Below are positions 25,190-33,178 of a stretch of DNA of 64,000 bases, in pieces. The first letter of the stretch is position 1. Each line of letters begins with the position of its first letter. This stretch comes from Desulfitobacterium sp050251735 (GTDB lineage Bacteria; Bacillota; Desulfitobacteriia; Desulfitobacteriales; Desulfitobacteriaceae), in the NCBI GenBank assembly GCA_050251735.1, contig JBFWMF010000009.1:1-64000 (forward strand), given 5' to 3'. The notes beneath the pieces were generated by a model. That model searched no databases and was not told the origin of the DNA. It saw only the letters and a program-made list of their open reading frames with translations. The position numbers and the translations under genes were made by a program.

Positions 25190-26185
25190 CTACTTTTTCG
25201 GGTTGGGGTCTTGTTGTGGGCTGCTCGTACGAGCAATGTTTTCGCGCATACTTGTATCAGCCATAATATTTTGCATATTGTAATAATCCATGACTCCCAA
25301 TTTTCCCTCTTTTAAAGCTTCCGATAAGGCTCTAGGTACTTCGGATTCCGCTTCAACAACCTTCGCACGCATCTCTTGAACATAGGCAACCATCTCTTGC
25401 TCTCTTGCTACAGCCATAGCACGACGCTCTTCCGCTTTTGCTTGAGCAATGCGTTTGTCTGCTTCTGCCTGGTCGGTTTGAAGTTGGGCACCAATATTTT
25501 TACCTACATCCACATCGGCGATGTCGATGGAAAGAATTTCAAAAGCTGTTCCTGAGTCAAGCCCTTTAGCTAATACAGTACGAGATACCATGTCGGGATT
25601 TTCCAAAACTTTCTCATGGGATTGAGACGAACCGATACTAGTTACGATACCTTCCCCGACACGGGCAATGATGGTTTCTTCCCCCGCTCCCCCGACAAGG
25701 CGGTCGAGGTTAGCACGAACCGTTACCCGTGCTTTTACACGAAGCTCAATTCCGTTTTTTGCCACCGCAGAAACAATCGGTGTTTCAATAACCTTTGGGT
25801 TTACGGACATTTGGACCGCTTGCAGTACATCACGGCCAGCTAAGTCGATCGCTGCAGCTCTTTCAAACTGAAGAGGAATTGCTGCACGCTCTGCTGCAAT
25901 CAAGGCATTGATGACTTTGTCGACGTTACCACCTGCAAGATAATGGGCCTCTAGTTTTGCCGTTGTTACGTTTAAACCTGCTTTATGCGCTTTAATTAAG
26001 GGATTAACAATCTTGGAAGGAGTAACCCTTCTTAACCTCATCCCAATTAATGTAAATATTCCTACATTTACACCCGCTGCCAGCGCAGAAATCCAGAGGC
26101 CTACCGGAATAAAGGTCAACAGTATACTGATTACGATAAAGGCTATCGCCAGAAGAATGATGGGTATTAAGTTTCCAATTAGCAT
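25190..26185 (-). CDS. floA: flotillin-like protein FloA
   Basis: 331 residues. An N-terminal hairpin of two hydrophobic segments (PIILLAIAFIVISILLTF and a second to about residue 45) is followed by an SPFH domain with NPLIKAHKAGLNVTTAKLEA, RDVLQAVQMSVNPKVIETP and GVDSGTAFEILSIDIADVDVG-like text, then a coiled-coil region rich in A/E/K/R (DKRIAQAKAEERRAMAVA). This is YqfA/FloA, which organises functional membrane microdomains. It follows an nfeD gene, the normal pairing. Confidence 0.92.
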   Translation of the reverse strand: MLIGNLIPIILLAIAFIVISILLTFIPVGLWISALAAGVNVGIFTLIGMRLRRVTPSKIVNPLIKAHKAGLNVTTAKLEAHYLAGGNVDKVINALIAAERAAIPLQFERAAAIDLAGRDVLQAVQMSVNPKVIETPIVSAVAKNGIELRVKARVTVRANLDRLVGGAGEETIIARVGEGIVTSIGSSQSHEKVLENPDMVSRTVLAKGLDSGTAFEILSIDIADVDVGKNIGAQLQTDQAEADKRIAQAKAEERRAMAVAREQEMVAYVQEMRAKVVEAESEVPRALSEALKEGKLGVMDYYNMQNIMADTSMRENIARTSSPQQDPNPKK

Positions 26186-26232
26186 TATTATTCGCCCCTA
26201 GGGGCTCCACCTCCCGAATTATATTATTTGAT

Positions 26233-26709
26233 TTAGGAAATTTGCCGAACTACGACGCGAGTTCCTTCGACAGCGATAATTTTTACACGGTGGTTAACTT
26301 CGATAAATCCCCCTTCCGTAACCACATCCAGTCTGTGGCCATTGACCTCAGCTGTACCAGCAGGACGCAAGGGACTAAGAGCAACCCCTTCACACCCTAC
26401 ATAGTTTTCCAGATCTGCGGTTGGGGCTACATAACCTTCTTGATTCGATTGTTTGGTGTTCAGAGAAAAACGTTGCCAAAAACGTCTTGTGCGGGGAATG
26501 CGAAAGCTTAGAGCGACGAGAACGCCAAAGATGAGAAACATACTGCTCACATAGGCCACACCTTGAAGCACAGAATCTGCGGTCAGGAATATCCCTGACG
26601 ACAAAAGAATCAGTCCTACTATTCCCAGAATTCCACCGGGGATAAATATTTCTAGAAATAAAAAGGACAAACCTAAAATAACCAAAGCCACAATCCCACT
26701 TGTCACCAT
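26233..26709 (-). CDS. NfeD family protein
   Basis: 158 residues. Three to four hydrophobic helices (about 1-85) contain the NfeD motif LFLEIFIPGGILGIVGLILL. A C-terminal OB-fold domain follows (GCEGVALSPLRPAGTAEVNG, GGFIEVNHRVKIIAVEGTRVVV). It is the short (no protease domain) form that partners with flotillins. It is co-oriented with floA, 47 bases upstream. Confidence 0.9.
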   Translation of the reverse strand: MVTSGIVALVILGLSFLFLEIFIPGGILGIVGLILLSSGIFLTADSVLQGVAYVSSMFLIFGVLVALSFRIPRTRRFWQRFSLNTKQSNQEGYVAPTADLENYVGCEGVALSPLRPAGTAEVNGHRLDVVTEGGFIEVNHRVKIIAVEGTRVVVRQIS

Positions 26710-26754
26710 AAATTCTTCCCTCCTCTCCTCTATTATAATGCAGATGCTATTTAA

Positions 26755-27345
26755 TCAAGACTTATCCTGAGGATTGTTTGGCTGAGGAATATTTTTCAAC
26801 CACTCTTGGGCAATCTGTTTATATAGATTAGCCCGTGCTAGAAGATTGAGAATAACCAAGGTAGCTGCTACCTTATCTTTGTCCTCAGGGTTAAGTTCTT
26901 CGCCGGATAGTGCCTCATTGACTTCTTGCGGCAATTGCTCGAGGGAGGTCACCCAATCCTCCTGGGTAAGATCAAAGATTTCGCTGTAATAACGGTATAG
27001 CTTCGCAGGATTAATACGGTCATCGGTATTATCACTAAGCTCTAAATTAACAAACCTTAATAATTGAGAGGCATCTTCTAAAGAAAGGATATTCCTTAAA
27101 TCATTCAACAAGAGGATGTTGGCAACCTGCTCCCGGGTATACTTTTTTTTCTGAGGGTGCGGCAAATATTCTCTTCTTACCCAATTTTGAATATGCGTGT
27201 TATTAATATCATTATGACTCACTCGTTGAGCGACCTCGACAACTTGGGATAACATCATGGAATCCAGCTCCAAATAGGGTAATGCCTTCTTTTTGGGTTC
27301 ATAGCGATTGGCAATCTCGCTAATCTCCTTGAGATAAGAATTCAT
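26755..27345 (-). CDS. DUF1836 family putative DNA-binding regulator
   Basis: 196 residues from ATG 27345, which has an exceptional ribosome binding site (AAGGAGGTGAT). The segment NNTHIQNWVRREYLPHPQKK followed by KYTREQVANILLLNDLRNIL resembles a MerR-like winged helix as found in DUF1836 proteins. Its consensus promoter contains a TGATCA-based palindrome (27504-27532), consistent with autoregulation or with control by another repressor. It is upstream of and co-oriented with nfeD. Confidence 0.75.
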   Translation of the reverse strand: MNSYLKEISEIANRYEPKKKALPYLELDSMMLSQVVEVAQRVSHNDINNTHIQNWVRREYLPHPQKKKYTREQVANILLLNDLRNILSLEDASQLLRFVNLELSDNTDDRINPAKLYRYYSEIFDLTQEDWVTSLEQLPQEVNEALSGEELNPEDKDKVAATLVILNLLARANLYKQIAQEWLKNIPQPNNPQDKS

Positions 27346-27503
27346 GAATATCACCTCCTTTGTATTATTTCGCTTTTCATTGTTAAACTTAAATCGGGTG
27401 TTGGCCTAAGATTTTCAATATGGGATATCCTATTAAACTCAGGACATCCTTCTGAACACCTCACAACATACCTTAAGTATCTTTATGTATTACTTATGAT
27501 TTT

Positions 27504-27532
27504 ATTATATGATCAATTTGATCACATGTCAA
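27504..27532 (-). promoter_or_regulatory. consensus sigma-A promoter with palindromic operator
   Basis: On the minus strand TTGACA (27532-27527), a 17-base spacer and TATAAT (27509-27504) match consensus exactly. The spacer contains TGATCAAATTGATCA, a 15-bp palindrome. The distance to the DUF1836 start is about 160 bases, so the leader is long. Confidence 0.75.
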
Positions 27533-27675
27533 TGTATTTTTAGCTCTTCTTCACATATTTTTTATCGAATAACTAAGGTATAGCCCATGCTTTATCTCCA
27601 AGGCTCCGCTGTGCTATAATTTATCTTTAGAGGGTAATTAATACACTAATCGGTTTGTAAAGGAGTTGCTCGCTA

Positions 27676-28905
27676 ATGAATGATCAATTACTTGAAAAAT
27701 ATGCTCAACTTATTGTCAAATCTGGAGTCAATCTTCAATCTAATCAGATACTCGTTATAAATTCTCCTATTGAATGTGCTGAGTTTACGCGGAAAATCGC
27801 AGGAATCGCCTACCAAGTAGGCGCCAAGGAAGTAGCGGTTTTTTGGAAGGATGAACTAATGTCGAAAATTCATTTTGTTCATGCACCGGATGCTATCTTT
27901 GATGAATTTCCAGAATGGCAGAAAGCCTTTTATCTGGACTATTCTCGTCAAGGGGCGGCCTTTTTAAGCATCTCAGCCACCGATCCCGAACTAATGAAAG
28001 ATGTCAACTCCGACCGCATCGTCAGAGCTCAAAGAGCATCCTCTACCGCTCTCAAAGAATATCGCGATCGCTTAATGAGCAATCGCAATCCTTGGTGCGT
28101 TGTTTCTGTACCTACTCGGGCTTGGGCACAGAAAGTCTTCCCGAATGCGAGTATAGACGAAGCCATGGACAAACTATGGGGCGCCATATTTAAATCAGTT
28201 CGAGCTGATCAGGAAGATCCTGTTCAAGCTTGGCAAATCCACAAAGAGAACTTAAGTCGTTCCATGAATATCCTAAACACCCATCGTTTCCGGACCTTAC
28301 ATTTCGAGAACTCTCTCGGTACAGATCTATGGATTGATCTGCCCCAGGGTCATCTATGGGTAGCGGGGTCAGACATTACACCTGAAGGTATCGAGTTCAT
28401 AGCTAATATGCCTACTGAAGAGGTCTTCACTCTTCCTAAAAGAACCGGGGTGAATGGAAAAGTTTTCAGTTCTTTACCCTTAAATTACAATGGCACCCTC
28501 ATCAAGAATTTCTCTCTGACCTTTAAAGACGGTCGAATTATCGACTTTAGTGCCGAAGAAGGGCTAGAGAGTTTAGCGGCCTTAATTAACACCGACGAAG
28601 GATCTCATTATCTAGGCGAAGTAGCCCTAGTTCCCGACAATTCCCCCATCTCTAATTCAAAAATCCTTTTCTATAATACCCTTTTTGATGAAAACGCTGC
28701 TTGCCACTTAGCAATCGGGAAAGCCTATCCTGTCTGCCTCGAAAACGGCGATAAGCTCAGTGAAAGTGAATTAGCAACCGCCGGTGTGAATGAATCCATG
28801 GTCCATGAAGATTTTATGATTGGTACACCTGATTTAAAGATTACCGGCATAACCTTTTCAGGTGATGAGGTTCCTGTTTTTAGCCAAGGGAATTTTGCAT
28901 TTTAG
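27676..28905 (+). CDS. M29 family aminopeptidase (AmpS/aminopeptidase T type)
   Basis: 409 residues, the family length. The expected metal-binding motifs are seen in order: NMPTEEVFTLPKRTGVNG, GEVALVPDNSPIS, LFYNTLFDENAACHLAIGKAY and MVHEDFMIGTPDLKI. It removes N-terminal amino acids in the cytoplasm using two metal ions. AAAGGAGTTG precedes the ATG, and a TATAAT lies about 55 bases upstream. The following cvfB-like gene starts 12 bases after the stop in the same frame. Confidence 0.93.
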   Translation: MNDQLLEKYAQLIVKSGVNLQSNQILVINSPIECAEFTRKIAGIAYQVGAKEVAVFWKDELMSKIHFVHAPDAIFDEFPEWQKAFYLDYSRQGAAFLSISATDPELMKDVNSDRIVRAQRASSTALKEYRDRLMSNRNPWCVVSVPTRAWAQKVFPNASIDEAMDKLWGAIFKSVRADQEDPVQAWQIHKENLSRSMNILNTHRFRTLHFENSLGTDLWIDLPQGHLWVAGSDITPEGIEFIANMPTEEVFTLPKRTGVNGKVFSSLPLNYNGTLIKNFSLTFKDGRIIDFSAEEGLESLAALINTDEGSHYLGEVALVPDNSPISNSKILFYNTLFDENAACHLAIGKAYPVCLENGDKLSESELATAGVNESMVHEDFMIGTPDLKITGITFSGDEVPVFSQGNFAF

Positions 28906-28917
28906 GGAGGGTTTACT

Positions 28918-29754
28918 ATCATTCAGGTTGGAAAAATAAATCAACTGAAGGTCGCTAATCTAGCCTCTTTTGGAGCCTATCTTGATGCGGAGACGGGTAA
29001 TCGCCAAGACAATGTGCTCCTACCGGGCAATGAATGCCCTGACAATGTCCATGAAGGTGATCTTTTTGAAGTATTTGTCTATCATGATTCAGAAAATCGT
29101 TTGATTGCTACCCGCCAAAAACCTTTAGCCTTAGTGGGGGAAGTTGCCTACTTAAAAGTGACTGCCAAGACAAAATTTGGTGCTTATCTTGACATCGGTA
29201 TTGAAAGGGGCCTTTTTCTCCCCTTCCGCGAACAAAAGCACCCTCTTGAGATAGATCATAGCTATCTTGTTTATCTTTATCTTGATAAGAGCGGACGGCT
29301 AGCTGCCACTACAGATATCTATAGCTTTCTCCGTTCCGATTCTCCTTATCAGAAAAACGATAATGTCATGGGCACAGTCTACCAAATCAATCCGGAAATG
29401 GGGGTATTTGTAGCCGTAGACAACCAATATATGGGCCTCATTCCTCGTTCAGAAAACTACTCAGCTCTCCGGTGGGGTGATCGGGTTCAGACTCGTGTGA
29501 TTCGTGTTCGCGAAGATGGCAAGCTGGACCTCTCCCCGCGTAACCTTTCCCACCAACAAATGAATGTGGATGCCGAGCTTCTCATCAATGCCCTGAATGC
29601 TCATGGGGGCGTCTTACCTCTTAATGAAAAATCCGATCCGGAAGAAATTGAAAAAACCTTCCATATGAGCAAGGCCGCCTTTAAACGCGCCGTAGGTGTA
29701 CTGCTAAAGAACGGCCGCATCAAAAAGTCGGGAGACGAATTAAAACTCCCTTAA
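28918..29754 (+). CDS. CvfB-like S1 RNA-binding protein with non-canonical ATC start
   Basis: About 278 residues: three S1-like beta-barrel domains (first about residues 1-60, second ALVGEVAYLKVTAKTKFGAYLDIG, third VMGTVYQINPEMGVFVAVDN) and a C-terminal winged helix (DPEEIEKTFHMSKAAFKRAVGVLL). This is the CvfB/YitL family. The N-terminus must include IQVGKINQLKVANLASFGAYLD, which lies upstream of the first GTG at 29014. Between the aminopeptidase stop and that sequence there is no ATG, GTG or TTG in frame. GGAGGG at 28906-28911 sits six bases before ATC-ATT, the codons aligned with the family Met. I therefore place the start at ATC 28918 (or ATT 28921). Confidence 0.8.
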   Translation: MIQVGKINQLKVANLASFGAYLDAETGNRQDNVLLPGNECPDNVHEGDLFEVFVYHDSENRLIATRQKPLALVGEVAYLKVTAKTKFGAYLDIGIERGLFLPFREQKHPLEIDHSYLVYLYLDKSGRLAATTDIYSFLRSDSPYQKNDNVMGTVYQINPEMGVFVAVDNQYMGLIPRSENYSALRWGDRVQTRVIRVREDGKLDLSPRNLSHQQMNVDAELLINALNAHGGVLPLNEKSDPEEIEKTFHMSKAAFKRAVGVLLKNGRIKKSGDELKLP

Positions 29755-29780
29755 GCTAACTTCCATACAATCAAAAAGAG

Positions 29781-29818
29781 GGTCTGTGTGAAATTTTAAT
29801 TTCACACAGACCTTCTTT
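29781..29818 (+). terminator. rho-independent terminator after the cvfB-like gene
   Basis: GGTCTGTGTGAAAT and ATTTCACACAGACC form a 14-bp stem with a 4-base loop, followed by TTCTTT. Confidence 0.8.
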
Positions 29819-29862
29819 ACAAACAACAAACATAATAATCCAACATACAAAGACCCATTAGT

Positions 29863-30164
29863 GTAGCTTCTCACACAATAGTGAACGATTTTAAGCGAGC
29901 AGCTACCCGTTCTTCGCGAAAAGCACGCAGCGGAGTCGGGTTGGAAACAGGACGTTTCCAACCCGCTAGAGAGCCAAACAAGTGCGAAAAGCTCACCCGC
30001 TTTTCGGGATGGCGATTTAGCCACGAAATCCGGATGAGGATTTCGCCCAAGCCGCAAACCACAAAGAAAATCTTATTCGGCGCAGGTCTACAGACGGAGC
30101 TGTGAGCTTGAGCGTTAGAACGGGTGCGCGTAGCTTACTGAGTGAACGATGTGTGAGAAGCTAC
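29863..30164 (+). ncRNA. structured RNA-like element, copy A (about 302 nt)
   Basis: The element is closed by a perfect 15-bp helix (GTAGCTTCTCACACA at 29863-29877 with 30150-30164). Inside are a second helix ACCCG/CGGGT (29905-29909 with 30121-30125), a perfect 12-bp hairpin (29937-29948 with 29954-29965), GAAAAGC/GCTTTTC (29986-30005) and CGAAATCC/GGATTTCG (30024-30045). Copy B at 36787-37146 shares the closing-helix position, the TAGNGARCGATTT block after it, GCAGCT before helix 2, an identical GCTCACCCGC, and CGACCC just outside. No credible ORF is present. It sits between two convergent terminators. The identity is unknown; an orphan HEARO/omega-RNA or another large RNA class is a guess. 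Confidence 0.65.
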
Positions 30165-30191
30165 CCGACCCCAGACTTTCAAGTATATACA

Positions 30192-30224
30192 AAGAGGGCG
30201 TGTGAAAATTTCACGCCCCCTTTT
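30192..30224 (-). terminator. rho-independent terminator of the trkH gene
   Basis: On the minus strand GGGCGTGAAATTTTCACACGCCC folds into a stem with short loop and is followed by TCTTTG. It lies 5-35 bases beyond the stop of the 30229-31686 gene. Confidence 0.65.
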
Positions 30225-30228
30225 CCAA

Positions 30229-31686
30229 TTACCATCTATTCTTCGTCTTCCAAAACTCAGGCCGCAATAAAATCAGCAAAGTAAAAAGCTCCAATCGACC
30301 AAGCAACATGCAAAGTATCAGAACGAACTTTCCAAATATAGTGACACTGGCAAAAGTAGTCGTCGGCCCGACAATTCCAAAACCGGGTCCAACATTACCT
30401 AGGGAGGCCCCAACAGCACTCATTGCATCCATCGGCTCAAGACCTGTTCCGGCAACGAGAATAGTGGCTATAGCAAAAATCCCTACATAGAGAAAGAAGA
30501 ATAAACTAACCATATTGACCGCTGCAGCATTGATCGGCTTCCCATCCAATTTAATACTCGATACTGCCTGAGGATGTAATCCTCGCGTCAGTATTGACCA
30601 AGTATGTTTAGTGAGAAGCATAATTCGAGCAATTTTCATGCCCCCGGTTGTTGATCCAGCGCAGCCCCCAATGAACATGAGCACAAATAAAATTAACTTT
30701 GTTATCGCCGGCCACAGATCATAATCAGTAGAAACAAAACCCGTTCCCGTAACCATGGAGACCACTTGAAATAGTCCGTGACGCAGGGCATAATCCGGAG
30801 GCTTGTCGTGAGTCAGCCACAATCCTCCCATGATGAGCATGGTACTGACACAAATAATGCTGAGATAAGTAATAAACTCGGTGTTCCTAAAGGGTTTCAA
30901 GCTTTTCTTTGTCCAGGCCTCGAGATAAAGGCGGTAGTTTCCCCCAGCAATAATAATAAATACAATAATAATGCTTTCAACAGCTAAACTGTTGTAGTAC
31001 ATAATGCTGTTATTTTTATTAGAAAAACCTCCCGCCGATACAGTTGAAAAAGCATGATTTACAGCATCAAATAAATCCAATCCTGCAGCTAATAATAATC
31101 CAATGAGTACTATTGTAAAAAATGCATATATCCTCCAGAGAGTTATGGCTGTATCACGAATGCGGGGCATGATTCGTTTGCTTAAAGGACCTGGAACCTC
31201 CGCATTGAATAGCTGTACAGCCCCAAAGCCAGTATTGGGCAACAAAATAATGAAGAGAACAATAATCCCCATGCCACCCAGCCAATGGGTGATACTACGC
31301 CAAAGTAGAATTGAAGAAGGCAATATCTCAACATCATCAATAACACTGGAACCCGTTGTTGTTAAGCCCGAGACCGATTCAAAGAGGGCATCAATATAAG
31401 TCGGGACGCTGCCAGATATCCAAAAAGGCAAGGCACCAAGAAAAGAAGTCAAAAACCACGCCCCTGCGACAATGACAAAACTCTCTCGTATTCCCATTTT
31501 CTTTTCAGTTGATTCTCGAAACCAATACATAAATAATCCAATACAAGCAGTAATTGTGAGTGATAATAAAAACGCACTACCACTGCTTTCTTTGTTAAAA
31601 ACCGCAATAATTAAGGGAATGAGCATCGTCATTGCGTAGACAATAAGAAGTCTCCCCAGTACCCCTCGCACAAGCGAATAATTCAT
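30229..31686 (-). CDS. trkH: TrkH family potassium uptake protein (paralog 2)
   Basis: 485 residues with about ten hydrophobic helices and the repeated K+ filter loops of the Trk/Ktr family, for example VSGLTTTGSSVIDDVE, TVSAGGFSNKNNS, MVTGTGFVSTDYDLWPA and VGASLGNVGPGFGIVGP. It forms the membrane channel gated by a cytoplasmic TrkA ring. ATG 31686 is preferred because GAGGAGC lies upstream and because it gives the same length as its tandem paralog. An ATG 21 bases earlier has a weaker site. It is third in the trkA-trkH-trkH unit. Confidence 0.9.
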   Translation of the reverse strand: MNYSLVRGVLGRLLIVYAMTMLIPLIIAVFNKESSGSAFLLSLTITACIGLFMYWFRESTEKKMGIRESFVIVAGAWFLTSFLGALPFWISGSVPTYIDALFESVSGLTTTGSSVIDDVEILPSSILLWRSITHWLGGMGIIVLFIILLPNTGFGAVQLFNAEVPGPLSKRIMPRIRDTAITLWRIYAFFTIVLIGLLLAAGLDLFDAVNHAFSTVSAGGFSNKNNSIMYYNSLAVESIIIVFIIIAGGNYRLYLEAWTKKSLKPFRNTEFITYLSIICVSTMLIMGGLWLTHDKPPDYALRHGLFQVVSMVTGTGFVSTDYDLWPAITKLILFVLMFIGGCAGSTTGGMKIARIMLLTKHTWSILTRGLHPQAVSSIKLDGKPINAAAVNMVSLFFFLYVGIFAIATILVAGTGLEPMDAMSAVGASLGNVGPGFGIVGPTTTFASVTIFGKFVLILCMLLGRLELFTLLILLRPEFWKTKNRW

Positions 31687-31719
31687 CTTGCTTTGCTCCT
31701 CGTTCATGATACCTGTCTC

Positions 31720-33177
31720 TTACCAAGTCTTCTTTCTTCGCCAAAACTCACGGCGGAAAATTATCAGTAATGTAAAGAATTCTAAACGCCCCAGCAGCAT
31801 ACAAAAGGTCAGGACGGTTTTTCCAAAGAGGTTAAGGCCGGCAAAGGTTGTGGTCGGTCCAACAAATCCAAAACCAGGGCCGATATTGCCGAGAGTGGCA
31901 GCTACAGCGCTCATAGCATCAAAGGGCTTTAGTCCTGTTCCGGCAATCAGGATACTAGCTCCGGCAAAGGTCGCGATATAAAGAAAAAAGAAAATCCCCA
32001 CGCGATTCAGTGTCTCTGTGTCTATAACCTTGCCTTCGAGTTTGATACCGGGAACTACCTGGGGATGAATTCCCCTCTTGAGTTCAGCCCAAGCCCTTTT
32101 AGTTAACAGGACGATTCGAGATACTTTAATACCTCCTGAAGTAGATCCAGCACTACCGCCGATAAACATCAGGAGAAATAGAATGATTTTGGTCATCGAG
32201 GGCCATAGATCAAAATCCGTCGAGACAAAACCGGTAGTAGTCATAATTGAGGCGACTTGAAGCAAGGCATGCCGCAAGGCATATAAAGGCGACTCGCCGA
32301 TATTGAACCATAAGCTACCCGCAATCACAAGGGTCGAAACCAATATGATGAATAGATAAGTTATCAGTTCAGTATTGCGGAAGGGTTTAAGACTTTTTTT
32401 GTGCCAGACCATCAGATAAATAGCGAAGTTTGCTCCGGAGACAATCATAAAGAACGAAATGATCATTTCGATGGCTAGGCTATCGTAATACATCAGGCTT
32501 GTGTTCTTTGTTGAAAAGCCTCCTGTAGCAATTGTCGCAAAAGAGTGGTTCAGGGCATCCAGAAAGGTCATTCCCGCTGACCAAAGGAGTATGGTGCAAA
32601 TTGCCGTAAAGATGAGATAAATTTTCCACAGAGTAATCGCCGTATCACGAATTCTCGGCATCACGCGTTCATGGGTGGGGCCAGGTACTTCAGCGTTAAA
32701 AAGGAGCACCGTTCCTAGGTCAGTTTTGGGAAGTAATACAATAAAAAGTACGATAATTCCCATACCTCCCAGCCAATGAGTTAGACTCCTCCATAACAAA
32801 ATTGATTGAGGTAAGCTCTCCACATCAGGAATGACGCTGGCGCCTGTTGTCGTCAGTCCGGATACAGTCTCAAAAACCGCATCAACAAAGGTTGGCACCA
32901 CATCAGCAAATTGAAAGGGCAACGCACCAAATAAGGAGGCAAGAATCCAAGCTCCCACTACAGAGGCAAAAGCTTCACGAACGCCAATTTTTATTTCTGT
33001 GAGCTTGGCTTGCCTTGAAAAGACCATTCCCGTCATTAGCGTAAGCAATACAGAAAGGAGGAAGGCGAGTCTACTCCATTCCTCCAAGGCAAGTGACACA
33101 ATTAAGGGAATACTCATGGCACCAGCATAGACAATGAGAAGTCTTCCTAGCAACCCCAAAATGACGGGAAAGTTCAT
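31720..33177 (-). CDS. trkH: TrkH family potassium uptake protein (paralog 1)
   Basis: 485 residues, clearly paralogous to the downstream gene along its whole length (for example VSGLTTTGASVIPDVESLPQ, TIATGGFSTKNTS, TTTGFVSTDFDLWPSMTK, ATLGNIGPGFGFVGP). The filter glycines are all kept. It starts one base after the trkA stop codon, so it is tightly coupled to trkA. Two TrkH subunits sharing one TrkA may differ in affinity or in Na+/H+ dependence; this is inference. Confidence 0.92.
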   Translation of the reverse strand: MNFPVILGLLGRLLIVYAGAMSIPLIVSLALEEWSRLAFLLSVLLTLMTGMVFSRQAKLTEIKIGVREAFASVVGAWILASLFGALPFQFADVVPTFVDAVFETVSGLTTTGASVIPDVESLPQSILLWRSLTHWLGGMGIIVLFIVLLPKTDLGTVLLFNAEVPGPTHERVMPRIRDTAITLWKIYLIFTAICTILLWSAGMTFLDALNHSFATIATGGFSTKNTSLMYYDSLAIEMIISFFMIVSGANFAIYLMVWHKKSLKPFRNTELITYLFIILVSTLVIAGSLWFNIGESPLYALRHALLQVASIMTTTGFVSTDFDLWPSMTKIILFLLMFIGGSAGSTSGGIKVSRIVLLTKRAWAELKRGIHPQVVPGIKLEGKVIDTETLNRVGIFFFLYIATFAGASILIAGTGLKPFDAMSAVAATLGNIGPGFGFVGPTTTFAGLNLFGKTVLTFCMLLGRLEFFTLLIIFRREFWRRKKTW

Positions 33178-33178
33178 A

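Noticed and set aside
29863..30164. Element A as a MITE with simple terminal inverted repeats
   Set aside because: The terminal repeats of A and B differ by compensatory changes in both arms and the interiors keep covarying helices, which a plain MITE does not require. The possibility is not fully excluded.
32737..33177. trkH paralogs as a recent frameshifted duplicate
   Set aside because: Both copies are full length with all filter motifs, so neither is a pseudogene.
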